Position numbers and translations under genes: made by a program. Under the pieces are notes generated by a model. It did no database searches. It was given only the letters and a program-made list of their open reading frames with translations, and was not told where the DNA came from. Shown in pieces: positions 1 through 9,286 of a stretch of 58,585 nt of DNA; positions within the stretch are counted from its first letter, which is position 1; each line of letters begins with the position of its first letter. The stretch is from an uncultured archaeon. GTDB lineage: Archaea > Halobacteriota > Methanosarcinia > Methanosarcinales > Methanoperedenaceae. The stretch spans positions 1 through 58,585 of the forward strand of contig CABMIH010000056.1 in the NCBI GenBank assembly GCA_902386205.1, read 5' to 3'.

Positions 1-3
1 GTG

Positions 4-21
4 TCTGGACATTCGTCCAGA
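4..21. other. Short perfect hairpin at window edge
   Basis: A 7-bp perfect inverted repeat (TCTGGAC / GTCCAGA) with a 4-nt loop. It could be the end of a gene or transcript lying outside the window. There is no U-run after it, so a terminator is not demonstrated. Nothing else was recognised in bases 22-106. Confidence 0.3.
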
Positions 22-106
22 GTCAGGAATTGTGCTGACGCCAGAATATAAATTGAAAAATGCTATCCAAACTTACTTTGTATAATTCCACAGTCCCGGC
101 GCTCTT

Positions 107-258
107 ATACGAACCCCATGCAACCACAACGCGCAAAATTCCCAATGTAATTCTTAAGTACATTTCAAGGCTTAATAAAATCCGCCTAAATGCAAAAAAA
201 ACTAATATCTCTCTACACCGACCCCTTATACCGCAACTCCCTGGCGCTGACGCCATAA
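107..258 (+). pseudogene. Decayed copy of the flippase promoter and first codons
   Basis: This stretch aligns with the region upstream of and including the start of the flippase gene at 1188 (about 1,110-1,255). Shared blocks include GAACCC-ATGCAACCAC, ACGCGCAAAA, TACATTTCA and ACCGACCCCTTATACCGCAA. An ATG at 190 opens a 22-codon frame whose SLYTDPLYRNSLAL segment is identical to the flippase N-terminus. It then stops at 256-258, where the real gene continues. The TATA-like core seen in the intact copy (TTTAAATA) is degraded here. The simplest reading is a partial duplication that now lies on the other side of the 301-870 gene from the intact flippase. It is not expected to make a functional product. 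Confidence 0.8.
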
Positions 259-300
259 CATAATCAATTTAAACATTCATAATTAACTATATTAATATCT

Positions 301-870
301 ATGATTATCATAATAATGATGTTATTAGAACATTGGATATACTCTTTATCTGTTGCAATTATCGCAGGAATGGTTCATTTCAAACACACAGGCCGAGATT
401 ATTCCTGGATTATCATTGCAAGTGCATATGCTCCAGATTTAGATTTTATCCAGAATATCATACCAAACAAAATTAATTTGTCAGGACTGTATTATACATT
501 GCCCATAAAGCACGGAGATTTTCACAATATCACATTTTTGCTTATATATGGATTTATAATTGCGGGCTTATTAAAGTTATTCAAATACAAATTCATGGAT
601 TCAATTATTTTTGCCTGTATCGGTTTTGGAGCTCACTTGATCGAGGATGCACTGGTTTATAATCCGGCATATGCTTTTTTTTGGCCTATATCGATGCAGA
701 AGTTTGATATTGAAATGATAAAATATACAAAAGATTGGCTGGGTATTGCAAATACAAAGATTCTGTTTATTGGCATTATTACATTGGTACTATGTATTAT
801 GCTTAGAACAGTTATTGATGGTGTTGATCGGATAAAAGTAATGAAAAAATCCCATATCAGGATCCAGTGA
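301..870 (+). CDS. YdjM-like membrane-bound putative metal-dependent hydrolase
   Basis: A 189-residue, largely hydrophobic protein with about four membrane segments. It has the layout of the YdjM / DUF457 family: an early His (VHFKHTG), an APDLDF acidic motif, a second His/Asp pair (KHGDFHN) and the closing HLIEDAL...FFWPIS signature. Conserved His and Asp residues in this family are taken to bind a metal, and the substrate is unknown. A second, more divergent family member is at 48553-49068. The gene is AT-rich like the cassette genes to its right. It sits between a broken and an intact copy of the flippase 5' end, which suggests it was inserted or captured there. The first ATG is used, but ATGs at codons 6 and 7 are equally possible. 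Confidence 0.75.
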   Translation: MIIIIMMLLEHWIYSLSVAIIAGMVHFKHTGRDYSWIIIASAYAPDLDFIQNIIPNKINLSGLYYTLPIKHGDFHNITFLLIYGFIIAGLLKLFKYKFMDSIIFACIGFGAHLIEDALVYNPAYAFFWPISMQKFDIEMIKYTKDWLGIANTKILFIGIITLVLCIMLRTVIDGVDRIKVMKKSHIRIQ

Positions 871-1111
871 CATCCGGGATAATATTATTCCTTATTTTTT
901 TTTAGACAAATCCAAAATGCACGTAAAAGCATATAGCACCAGCACTGAAACTTATCCAATAATTTCCAAAACTCCAGTGCGCGCCATTCCTGCGAATGGA
1001 GATTGGGATCCCAACGAGGTGCGGAAACGGGAATCAGTACTTGGAGGAGAGACTGGACAAAATGCATCTCATACCTACACTGTCCGGCGCGCCGACATAA
1101 AAACATTTACA
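871..1111. other. Intergenic stretch, no gene seen
   Basis: About 240 bases between the YdjM-like gene and the flippase promoter. The middle is GC-richer (around 975-1095) and contains short open frames on both strands, none with a credible start or a recognisable protein. It may contain degraded sequence from earlier rearrangements, but I cannot identify a source. Confidence 0.4.
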
Positions 1112-1148
1112 CGAACCCATGCAACCACCACGCGCAAAAGAACGCACG

Positions 1149-1160
1149 CCTTTAAATACA
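1149..1160 (+). promoter_or_regulatory. TATA box of the flippase operon
   Basis: CCTTTAAATACA is a good archaeal TATA element. It lies about 30-37 bases before the ATG at 1188. At normal archaeal TATA-to-start spacing, transcription would begin within a few bases of the ATG. No Shine-Dalgarno is visible before that ATG, so a leaderless message is likely. Confidence 0.6.
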
Positions 1161-1187
1161 TTTCAGGAGTTAGTAAAGCCCACTTAA

Positions 1188-2417
1188 ATGCTAACAAAAC
1201 TCAAATCCTTATACACCGACCCCTTATACCGCAACTCCCTGGCGCTGATGCTCAACTCTGCGTTCGGTGCGTTCTTCGGCCTCCTGTTCTGGATAGTGGC
1301 AGCAAGAACTATGCCCTCAAAAGACATCGGGCTTGCAACAGCGGCAATATCGGCGGCGGCGCTGATCGTGGGTCTATCGAGGCTGGGACTTGACGCAGGA
1401 CTCGTAAGATATCTTCCTGAGTCAAAAAATAGGAACGGGCTGTATAGCACGATCGTAATGATAACACTGGTTCTTGCCCTTGCCCTTACCGCAGTTTTCA
1501 TGCTGGGCATCAATATCTTCTCTCCCGCCCTTTCATTCATTCGTGATGGCTGGTTCCTGCCTGCTTTCTTTGCCTATATCGCTGTGACCTCCATCTATTC
1601 TGTCCAGAATATAGCATTCATATCCATCAGGCGCGCGGATTTGAGTTTGGTCCAGAACCTGCTGCTTGGAGCGAGGATACCTATCCTGCTCCTGATCGCA
1701 GGTCTGGGCGTGTTCGGGGTCTTTTCGTCTCTGGGAGTGGCATATCTATTGACGTTTGGATTCGGCGCTTTTGTGCTGAAAAGATACGGCCTTTCTTTTA
1801 CAAGAAGTTTTGACATTGCTTCTATAAGGAAAACGCTGAAGTTCTCGCTGGGGAATTATTCAGCAGGCATATTCATGATGGCTCCTGTAACGATAATTCC
1901 AATTATGATCGTAAATACGATAGGCGCGGAAGAAGGGGCGTATTTTTATGTGGCTTATTCGGTTGCTTCACTTCTTTTCACGATCCCGAACGCAGTTTCT
2001 ACATCCCTTTTCGTGGAAGGTTCGCACAACCTTCCTTTGAAAGAGAATGTTCTCAAATCAGTGAAATTGATTTTATTACTCCTGGTTCCTGCACTGATTA
2101 TGATCTTTCTTTTCGGGGATAAGGTTCTCCTGTTGTTCAGTAAGGAATACTCAGAGCAGTCATTTGAGATGCTTCAGTTGCTTGCTGTTTCGAGTATTTT
2201 CTTTTCTGTGACATCTGTTTTTATTTCTATTAAAAAGATACAGAAGGAGATCAGGATGATAAATTATGTGAATTTTGCGCTGTCGGTGCTGATAATTGGG
2301 TTTGGGTATGTGGCTCTTTTGAAGTACGGACTATTGGGGCTTGGGTATGCGTGGGTGGGGGCGAATGCTTTATTGAGTATGTCGGTTATAGGCCTAACAT
2401 TAAGGAAGGGATTTTGA
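1188..2417 (+). CDS. Oligosaccharide flippase (MATE/MVF polysaccharide transporter family)
   Basis: A 409-residue polytopic membrane protein with roughly twelve hydrophobic segments. The N-terminal pattern is NSLALMLNSAFGAFFGLLFW, then AARTMPSKDIGLATAAIS, typical of Wzx/RfbX-type repeat-unit flippases. It would move lipid-linked glycan units across the membrane for surface polysaccharide or S-layer glycan assembly. It is slightly short for the family but shows no internal break. The message is probably leaderless (TATA at 1149). Its stop codon overlaps the TTG start of the glycosyltransferase that follows. A decayed copy of its first 20 codons and upstream region lies at 107-258. Confidence 0.9.
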   Translation: MLTKLKSLYTDPLYRNSLALMLNSAFGAFFGLLFWIVAARTMPSKDIGLATAAISAAALIVGLSRLGLDAGLVRYLPESKNRNGLYSTIVMITLVLALALTAVFMLGINIFSPALSFIRDGWFLPAFFAYIAVTSIYSVQNIAFISIRRADLSLVQNLLLGARIPILLLIAGLGVFGVFSSLGVAYLLTFGFGAFVLKRYGLSFTRSFDIASIRKTLKFSLGNYSAGIFMMAPVTIIPIMIVNTIGAEEGAYFYVAYSVASLLFTIPNAVSTSLFVEGSHNLPLKENVLKSVKLILLLLVPALIMIFLFGDKVLLLFSKEYSEQSFEMLQLLAVSSIFFSVTSVFISIKKIQKEIRMINYVNFALSVLIIGFGYVALLKYGLLGLGYAWVGANALLSMSVIGLTLRKGF

Positions 2418-3502
2418 TCTATCCAAAAGTCGTCATCATCATCCTGAACTGGAACGGCAGGGAAGATACTATCGAATGCCTCGATTCTTTGAAGCATATA
2501 ACATACCCCAATTATGAGATTCTGTTGGTGGACAATGGCTCTACTGACGGGTCGGTGGAGTGCTTCAGGGAGCGGCATCCGGGGATGGAGATTATTGAGA
2601 ATGAGGAGAATCTGGGGTTTGCTGAGGGGAATAATGTGGGGATCAGAAGGGCAATGGATGAGGGAACTGATTATGTGTTGCTGCTGAATAATGATACTGT
2701 TGTAGATAAAAATTTTTTAGAAGAATTGGTTACGGTTGCAGAAAGTGATGAATTAATCGGATTGGTGCAACCTAAAATATTATATTATGATGACTTATCT
2801 ATAAATAGTACTGGCTTTATTTGTGACATTTTTATTTCCACAAAGCATAGGGGTAGATATGAAAAAGATGAAAAACAATATGACAATTCAATAGAGGAAG
2901 GCTTTTTTTATGCTAGTGGATGTAGCCTTCTTATTAAAAGGAATTTGTTACTAGAATTAGGAAACGAATGTTTTGACAGATATCTTTTCGCATATTACGA
3001 AGATGTGGATTTATCTTGGATTGCAAGATTACTTAATTTTAAAATAGTTTATTGTCCAACGTCGACGTGCTATCATAAAGAGGGAAAAACTTCTGGTGGT
3101 TTTAATCCAGAGACAACATATTGGAAAAACAGAAATAGGATTAGAATAATAATAAAAAATTATTCCATGAGAAATATTATTTGGATTCTTCCAATTGTTA
3201 TTTTATTGGAATTCTTTGTATCTATTATTATTTCCTTTCATCGAAAGGACATCAAGTATTTCTATAGCTTTCTGAAAGGTTTTGTATGGAATCTCAATAA
3301 TCTCGGAAATACTTTGGAAAAGCGGGCTCTCGTTCAATCCAATAAAAAGGTAGATGATGAATACGTTATAAAATATATGAAGAAACAATCTCTTGAGATT
3401 ATATTTCTAATAAACAAATTCGAAAATTTCATACCTCACAGCTCTGTTGCGGTTGGGTGTGCAGTCGCAGCGTTTGATTATATTTCTAAGATTTTTTCAT
3501 AA
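2414..3502 (+). CDS. Family 2 glycosyltransferase with a base-composition break inside
   Basis: A GT-A fold glycosyltransferase of the rhamnosyltransferase-like (WbbL) branch. It opens with VVIIILNWNG, followed by VDNGSTDGS, the LLNNDT metal-site region and YYEDVDLSW. One hydrophobic segment lies near residues 255-275. The chosen start is TTG at 2414, overlapping the flippase TGA and preceded by AAGGAAGGG. Upstream codons in the same frame overlap the flippase and look like a shadow. The first ~90 codons have the GC-rich codon use of the flippase. From about 2,690 the gene turns AT-rich like the minus-strand cassette. The gene may be a recombination product made at a conserved 5' half. Its 3' end overlaps the convergent gene at 3478 by 25 bases. 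Confidence 0.88.
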   Translation: MIYPKVVIIILNWNGREDTIECLDSLKHITYPNYEILLVDNGSTDGSVECFRERHPGMEIIENEENLGFAEGNNVGIRRAMDEGTDYVLLLNNDTVVDKNFLEELVTVAESDELIGLVQPKILYYDDLSINSTGFICDIFISTKHRGRYEKDEKQYDNSIEEGFFYASGCSLLIKRNLLLELGNECFDRYLFAYYEDVDLSWIARLLNFKIVYCPTSTCYHKEGKTSGGFNPETTYWKNRNRIRIIIKNYSMRNIIWILPIVILLEFFVSIIISFHRKDIKYFYSFLKGFVWNLNNLGNTLEKRALVQSNKKVDDEYVIKYMKKQSLEIIFLINKFENFIPHSSVAVGCAVAAFDYISKIFS

Positions 3503-4512
3503 ATTTTCAAAGTTTTTCCTACGGTTTTTTCCCATGTAAATAGCCTACTATATTTTTCACCAATACTAATAATATTTCTTCTTAATTCTGGATTTATAAG
3601 TAATTCGTAAATTTTATTAGCCATATCCTTCTCAGATTTTGCTCTTACACAACATTTTGTGACCTCTCTTGGTATATTTGCATTATCTCTAATAATGACA
3701 GGAACACCACATCTCTGGGCTTCCAAAATTGGAAGCCCAAAACCTTCACTATCACTTGGCAAAACAAAGATATCAAAAGAATTGTAAACATCTACCAACG
3801 AATCATCTGTCACTGAACCTTTGAATTCAACATTCTTATCAATTTTTAATTCTTTAACCAGCCTATAAAGTTTAGAATAGTTTTGGGATTTATTCCCATA
3901 AATATTCAATTTTACATTAATTTTAGAAAATTTCAAATAATAAAAACTTTTAATCAAATAATCTATTCTCTTTCTTTCAATTAATGATCCTAAGTATCCA
4001 ATGACAAAATAATCTTTTTCGTCCCTTTTAATAGGTTTAAATTTTTCATCCACCCCTAAATTTACTACTTCAATTTTCTCGTCTGGAAAATTCAAATATT
4101 TTACCAATTCTTCTTTTGTCTGTGTAGAATTTGCTATCACTTTATTGCAATATTTTCCCACCCTATAGAAGAAAGGGACAGTAAGTCTTACATGAAATTT
4201 ACTACCTTTTTTATATAACATTGAAGTGAGGTCATGATAAGTTATAACTGTAGGTTTTCCCAATAATGGGAAAGATAAAGCATTTACAGGAGCTACTGCA
4301 TGAAATAAATCAAAATCATTTTTCAGCCATAAAATTTTCAGAGGTGATATAATGGTGTGATTAGTAATCTCTGTAAATTGTGAGGAAGTACTAGTACCCA
4401 TAAATTCTATTTCCACTTTTTTGCCTAAACCGTTCAAAAGTTCTTCAGTATATCTTTCAATACCAGTTCCTTTACTGATTTCTCGTTTATCTCCAATCAT
4501 TGCTACATTCAT
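3478..4512 (-). CDS. Family 4 glycosyltransferase
   Basis: A 344-residue GT-B protein. It has the N-terminal TGIERYTEELL loop, a TYHDLTS segment, an FVIGYLGSLIERKRIDYLI donor-domain start and the EX7E-type motif SDSEGFGLPILEA followed by CGVPVI. It should transfer a sugar from a nucleotide-activated donor at the cytoplasmic face. It is the last gene of the AT-rich minus-strand cassette and ends inside the tail of the convergent GT2 gene. The specific sugar cannot be deduced. Confidence 0.9.
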   Translation of the reverse strand: MNVAMIGDKREISKGTGIERYTEELLNGLGKKVEIEFMGTSTSSQFTEITNHTIISPLKILWLKNDFDLFHAVAPVNALSFPLLGKPTVITYHDLTSMLYKKGSKFHVRLTVPFFYRVGKYCNKVIANSTQTKEELVKYLNFPDEKIEVVNLGVDEKFKPIKRDEKDYFVIGYLGSLIERKRIDYLIKSFYYLKFSKINVKLNIYGNKSQNYSKLYRLVKELKIDKNVEFKGSVTDDSLVDVYNSFDIFVLPSDSEGFGLPILEAQRCGVPVIIRDNANIPREVTKCCVRAKSEKDMANKIYELLINPELRRNIISIGEKYSRLFTWEKTVGKTLKIYEKILEI

Positions 4513-4551
4513 GATTAATCACCAAATCTTACAAAATTTATTTAAATTAAG

Positions 4552-6129
4552 TTAACCTTTATAAATATATATTGAACCATCATTATAAACTTTATTTAAA
4601 TTAATATTAAAATCTATTTTTTGAATATGTTTATTTATCGGTTCAAAATTTCTCCATCCTCCTGCACTTGTTTCCTTATCGGCCAGTTTGAAATTTATAA
4701 TGACATATTCTCCTCTAAAATATGAGTTTGGAACCTTACTAATATTGGCGTCAACTAAATTTTTATATGACTCTGGCGTATATAAATTTTGAGGATTGAA
4801 AAATAGCCTTGATTTAGCAGCAATAATTGCATATTGTCCTTGAGTATGATGGTCTGAAAAGATATAATTTTTTTCAGTATGATTGAAAAACCAATTTGCA
4901 CTAGGATGAATTTCAGTATATTTTGATGGAGATGTAATATAAAACCCTTGGGACAAAGTTAGAATAAAAATTAATATTGACAGAATAAAAATTATAGATA
5001 CATATACAAATAGAACACGAGATATTTTTGTTTTTATTACTTCAATATTCGTTTTTTCCAAAATATACTTTAAAGAAATTGTTGCAAAAAGAGGCCCAAT
5101 AAATGTAAAATATCTCGTAAACGCTACTGTAATTGCTCCAATTGGAACATAAACAAATATGTCGACAAGCCAAACTAAAAAAATTGATATATATATTATC
5201 AAATCAAATGATATGGAATGATTTAGATTTTTAAAAAACTTGTGTCTTAATGAATTGATTAAAATATAAATTATAAGAACAATTATAGGCAAAGATATAA
5301 AAATAAACCAAGTAGTATTCAAGAAAAGTAGATGTGGTGGAGACGGAGGGCGCATATATAAATAGTCCCCAGGTGGAACTGTTCTAAATATTAATGACAA
5401 GTAATAAGTACCAGTCAAAGAAATTTCATCACTCATATTAATTAATTTGGGAAAATAAGTTGAATATATAATTTGGTTGAAACCAAAAAATATTACTATG
5501 AAAGAAAGAAAAAACGAAATTATAGTTTGCTGTTTTTTTTTCGTTGTGGCTTGATTTATTATCATTAATAAATTTGCAAATAGCACGAAGAAGATTATCC
5601 AGATTTCTGCATTATAAGAAAAAAGGTGAACTCCTATAAAAATTATCCATAAAACTATCAATATTTCAAATTTTTTATTTTTACCTAAATTTATAAAAGT
5701 TGAAATAAATAACAAATATAATGCATAACCAAAACTGTGTGGCCAAACACTATAAATAATTGGAGAAACCCATTTGAAAATCAAAATGCCTGTTAACATA
5801 AGAGCTAATAATGTATTAGTGGTAATTTTTTTTGCAAAATTATAAGAAATAATCAAAAATAATATTCCCGCGATTGGAAAATATTCAATAAATTCTGGGG
5901 ACATTGCACTGATTTTGGAAAGTATAATTATTAAAAATCCAAATGCAGGAGTAGCTTCAAATTGTGTTGATGAGATGTCTATATATTTTTCATTTGATAC
6001 TAATATAATAGAAGCAATTTTTTGATGAATAAACGGGTCGTTAATCCCAAGATTAGACGAAATAATTAAAGGGCTAACAGAAAAAATAACTAACAAAAAA
6101 ATAAATATCTTGTAGTTATGATTTTTCAA
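4552..6129 (-). CDS. Polytopic membrane protein, GT-C glycosyltransferase-like
   Basis: A 525-residue protein with ten or more hydrophobic segments over residues 1-390 and a soluble tail of about 130 residues. An acidic pair follows the first membrane segment (LGINDPFIHQKIA). Together with the multi-membrane plus soluble-tail plan, this resembles lipid-linked-sugar-dependent GT-C enzymes or O-antigen polymerase-like proteins. No family signature is strong enough to choose. Its start overlaps the end of the phosphodiesterase gene by 14 bases, so the two are probably translated together. Base composition is strongly AT-rich. A role in glycan polymerisation or transfer is inferred from context only. 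Confidence 0.6.
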   Translation of the reverse strand: MKNHNYKIFIFLLVIFSVSPLIISSNLGINDPFIHQKIASIILVSNEKYIDISSTQFEATPAFGFLIIILSKISAMSPEFIEYFPIAGILFLIISYNFAKKITTNTLLALMLTGILIFKWVSPIIYSVWPHSFGYALYLLFISTFINLGKNKKFEILIVLWIIFIGVHLFSYNAEIWIIFFVLFANLLMIINQATTKKKQQTIISFFLSFIVIFFGFNQIIYSTYFPKLINMSDEISLTGTYYLSLIFRTVPPGDYLYMRPPSPPHLLFLNTTWFIFISLPIIVLIIYILINSLRHKFFKNLNHSISFDLIIYISIFLVWLVDIFVYVPIGAITVAFTRYFTFIGPLFATISLKYILEKTNIEVIKTKISRVLFVYVSIIFILSILIFILTLSQGFYITSPSKYTEIHPSANWFFNHTEKNYIFSDHHTQGQYAIIAAKSRLFFNPQNLYTPESYKNLVDANISKVPNSYFRGEYVIINFKLADKETSAGGWRNFEPINKHIQKIDFNINLNKVYNDGSIYIYKG

Positions 6130-7609
6130 ATATACTTCTCCCTTTAAAAACTGAATCTTTTAAGTTAATTTCTAACAAGTCTAAGATTGTTGGTGCAATA
6201 TCCATTAAACTTATATAATCATGTCCTATCCTCTTATTCATCTTATTGATTAAAAATACAGCAGCCTGTTTATGTCCACCTGGAGCAAGATTATGTTCAT
6301 AAGCAGTTCCAATTAATGGGGTATGGATGGACCAAAATACACCAAATCCATCTTTCAATTCAAAAACGATATCAGGATATTTGGAGATATATTTACCAGA
6401 ATACAATTCCTCCCTTTTACAAACCCATTTTACTAATTCTTCTTCAGTATCTGGGTCTTTTAAATTGGAGATTTCTTTAATTAACAGATTTCGCATTTCT
6501 TCATATTTCAAGTTTCTCAGATTTCTTTGATTTATCTCAATGCCACCATGAGGGTAAGATTTTGGCCCTGCAAATGAAGATAAAAATGCACTAGTTTCAC
6601 TCATATTGATGGTCGAAGTAGACATATATATTTCTTTGCTCATTTTTGGAGCTAATCGAGATATTCTTACGGCCCAGTAATCCAATTCATATTTATGAAT
6701 AATATCTAATATTAATCTTTTAAATCTTTCAAGTACAAATGACCTATGATTCAATCTACTATAATTGGACTTTAGAAAACCTCTCTTTCTTAAAAATTCA
6801 TTTATATTTACGGTTTTGGGTGGTCGCATACCATGACCATGGTCGCTTAAGATTATTGTAGTAACATCTGGATTGATTTCAGTATATTCACCAATTATCT
6901 TGTCTATAATTTTATAATAATCTCGTATCACATTCTTATATGGATTATCACCCGGATAAGTGGGGTCGTTTTCATCATAATATCGCCAAAAAAAGTGTTC
7001 TAATTCATCCAATGCCACAAAATAAATAAAAAACAAATCCTCATCTTTATGATTTCTTAAGATCTCCATTCCAAAATTAGCTTCATCTAGAGTAACTGTC
7101 TTTGCATGATCAAAGATTCGCTCAAGACGATTTGAACCTGGATGTTCTTCTGTCATTCCTCTAAGATGAGAGACTTTATATTTTTCATGCAAATTAGGTG
7201 GAAATGTTAACACTTCACCTTGATTTAAAGGATGTCTACTTACCATGATTCCATTAACTTCCCATGGTGGATATGCAAATACAGGAAAAAGGACACATAC
7301 TTTTTTTCCAGCAGATCCCGCTATATCCCAGAAGGTTTTTCCCTTTAAAATTTCATTGCTGATATTCATCTTGGCGCGATCTTTATTTTTCTCAAATACG
7401 TCAGGGGTATACAAAATACCGTGTTCAGCAGGATTTAATCCAGTAAATATACTGGTCCAAGCTGAGAAAGAATCTGGGGGGATAACAGATTCAGATTTGA
7501 ATGTAGGACTTTGTTTCATAAATGCATTAAAATTCGGCAATTCGTTTTTAAATTTTGACAGTAAAATTGGATCTAACCCATCAATGCCAATCATCATAAC
7601 TTTGCTCAT
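6116..7609 (-). CDS. Type I phosphodiesterase / alkaline phosphatase superfamily protein
   Basis: A 497-residue protein with the metal-binding and nucleophile pattern of the nucleotide pyrophosphatase/phosphodiesterase branch. This comprises MMIGIDGLDP (first Asp), SFSAWTSIFTG (Thr nucleophile region), DELEHFFWRY, ILSDHGHGM and a late HNLAPGGHKQ His. The start at 7609 is supported by AAGGAGGA six bases upstream and an ATGA overlap with the kinase-like gene. Upstream in-frame codons are not needed. There is no clear signal peptide, so it may act in the cytoplasm. Related genes occur in archaeal glycan clusters. The substrate, perhaps a nucleotide sugar or phospho-glycan, is unknown. Confidence 0.85.
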   Translation of the reverse strand: MSKVMMIGIDGLDPILLSKFKNELPNFNAFMKQSPTFKSESVIPPDSFSAWTSIFTGLNPAEHGILYTPDVFEKNKDRAKMNISNEILKGKTFWDIAGSAGKKVCVLFPVFAYPPWEVNGIMVSRHPLNQGEVLTFPPNLHEKYKVSHLRGMTEEHPGSNRLERIFDHAKTVTLDEANFGMEILRNHKDEDLFFIYFVALDELEHFFWRYYDENDPTYPGDNPYKNVIRDYYKIIDKIIGEYTEINPDVTTIILSDHGHGMRPPKTVNINEFLRKRGFLKSNYSRLNHRSFVLERFKRLILDIIHKYELDYWAVRISRLAPKMSKEIYMSTSTINMSETSAFLSSFAGPKSYPHGGIEINQRNLRNLKYEEMRNLLIKEISNLKDPDTEEELVKWVCKREELYSGKYISKYPDIVFELKDGFGVFWSIHTPLIGTAYEHNLAPGGHKQAAVFLINKMNKRIGHDYISLMDIAPTILDLLEINLKDSVFKGRSIFEKS

Positions 7610-8301
7610 AAAATAATCCTCCTTATACATTCATTTATGACAGATTTTAATTTATCAAGAGATTCAGAACCATCAAGAACTGTCATTTCATATTCTTTAC
7701 CGATGTTTAAGTAATTCTTCCGACGGTCCCGCAAATAATCTATAGAAGGGATATCATTTTTTCTCTGAAAAGCGATTTCCTCCGGCAAATCTATAAGAAA
7801 CGTGACATCTGGAGTTGGAAATAAGAATAATATTTTAGCTAATAATCTCCTGACATCTTCACTTGAATAATTAAAATCTACAGATAAATCAGTGACAATT
7901 GTATCATAAATATAACGATCACAGATGACGTTACGATTAAGGATCAATGGGAGTTTGATCTTAATAAGGATTTGGATAAAATAATCCAGCAACAGAATGC
8001 TTTGATATCCTTTTGCCAAGAAGTGATGTTTTTGTGATATACTTCGTTTAGTATTTGAATAATTTACATAATCATTATAAAAATTCTTGTTCCTGAGAAA
8101 AAAGATTCTCCCGATTTTCATCACGGGCCTTACAAGATAAGGTATATAACGGTTATATACATATCTTGATTTTATCCCATTGCTCTGTAAATGTTCAACT
8201 AATGACTTAGCAAGTGTTGTTTTGCCAGCACCATCCATACCTGTAAAGCATATGAACAAATTTTTCTGCTTCAAATCATTCACCTGAGAGCAAATTATCA
8301 T
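7606..8301 (-). CDS. Thymidylate kinase-like P-loop kinase
   Basis: A 231-residue P-loop protein. It has the Walker A motif FTGMDGAGKTTLAKSL near residues 18-33, the DR-Y motif (CDRYIYDT) and a lid-like segment LIDLPEEIAFQRKND. This is the nucleoside monophosphate kinase fold, closest to dTMP kinase. It sits inside a glycan cassette, so it may phosphorylate a sugar nucleotide precursor or a lipid rather than serve DNA synthesis. The start at 8301 has GGAGAT five bases upstream. A GTG a few codons later, overlapping the previous stop, is an alternative. Its stop overlaps the next ATG as ATGA. Confidence 0.75.
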   Translation of the reverse strand: MIICSQVNDLKQKNLFICFTGMDGAGKTTLAKSLVEHLQSNGIKSRYVYNRYIPYLVRPVMKIGRIFFLRNKNFYNDYVNYSNTKRSISQKHHFLAKGYQSILLLDYFIQILIKIKLPLILNRNVICDRYIYDTIVTDLSVDFNYSSEDVRRLLAKILFLFPTPDVTFLIDLPEEIAFQRKNDIPSIDYLRDRRKNYLNIGKEYEMTVLDGSESLDKLKSVINECIRRIIL

Positions 8302-9286
8302 AAATATCTCCTAACCTTTTGCCGATATGTTCCCAAGAATATGCCATAATTTTGTCTCTTGTATCAGGTCTGAAAAAACCACGATTAAATTCAGTCCATT
8401 TCTTAAGTAAATCCTCTTCATTTTCAAAGAAAACCAGACCATTCCCCTCCTCGAAATTTTCGATTAATCCTTCATACTTTGTTGCAAAAACAGGAAGATT
8501 GGATGACATTGCCTCAAGAACTGAAAGTGGCATAAATATACTTCCTCCTTTTGATGCAGGAAATATATAACAATCAGATAATGCAAATATCTCTTCGATA
8601 TTCTCAAAATATTTATTCCATACAATACATCCACTATTCAATAAATCTCGGTAAAGATTTTTATCAATTTCAAAATATGAGCTGCTTACTATTACTACCT
8701 GAATATTTTCATTTTTCTTCTGAATTCGGTTGAAGATTTTAAGACCTCTTATATCCCTGATATGTCCCACATGTAAAATCACGAACTTTTCTTTATCAAT
8801 CCCATATTGTTGTCTGAGTTCTTCTTTGATTTTTATTGAAACTGGGTGAAAACGATATGTATCTACTCCATTAGATAAAAAGTTTGTTCTGCAGCCAATT
8901 TCTTTAAGGATTGTTTCAACCTCAATTGATTGTGTCAAGATAATATCTGGTTTTAATAAAGAAACAAATCTTTTTAAAACGGAATTATTCAATAATTTCA
9001 GTGAGTATGGGTGAAGTGAAGAGATCACAAGCTTAACATCTCTTTTAATGAATATTTTGGCAAGTTTCAAAATGATAAAACTGGATAAAGTGGGAGCAGT
9101 TAAATAATGGATCACATTGGGATTGAAATCTTTGATTTGTTTCCAAAAATCAATTGAGAACACATCTTTTACATCGAGATTGCACACATCGTGATTTTTC
9201 GATAATTGCTTAGAAAGATTGAAGGCAATATTTTTATAACCTTCATTTAAATCATTTGAAAAAACTCCTAACAGACAAATCTTCAT
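8276..9286 (-). CDS. Family 4 glycosyltransferase
   Basis: A 336-residue GT-B type enzyme. Features are the N-terminal NEGYKNIAFNLSKQLS, VILHVGHIRDIRGL at the start of the nucleotide-sugar domain, and FPASKGGSIFMPLSVLEAMSS in place of the usual EGFG...E motif. The acidic residue that normally opens the EX7E motif is replaced by Lys-Gly, while the downstream Glu is kept. It overlaps the stop of the preceding gene by one base (TAATG), so translation is probably coupled. The acceptor and sugar are unknown. Confidence 0.85.
   Translation of the reverse strand: MKICLLGVFSNDLNEGYKNIAFNLSKQLSKNHDVCNLDVKDVFSIDFWKQIKDFNPNVIHYLTAPTLSSFIILKLAKIFIKRDVKLVISSLHPYSLKLLNNSVLKRFVSLLKPDIILTQSIEVETILKEIGCRTNFLSNGVDTYRFHPVSIKIKEELRQQYGIDKEKFVILHVGHIRDIRGLKIFNRIQKKNENIQVVIVSSSYFEIDKNLYRDLLNSGCIVWNKYFENIEEIFALSDCYIFPASKGGSIFMPLSVLEAMSSNLPVFATKYEGLIENFEEGNGLVFFENEEDLLKKWTEFNRGFFRPDTRDKIMAYSWEHIGKRLGDIYDNLLSGE

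Noticed and set aside
917-1393. 158-codon + strand frame
   Set aside because: Its second half is the flippase gene in another frame and the first half has no start signal or recognisable protein.
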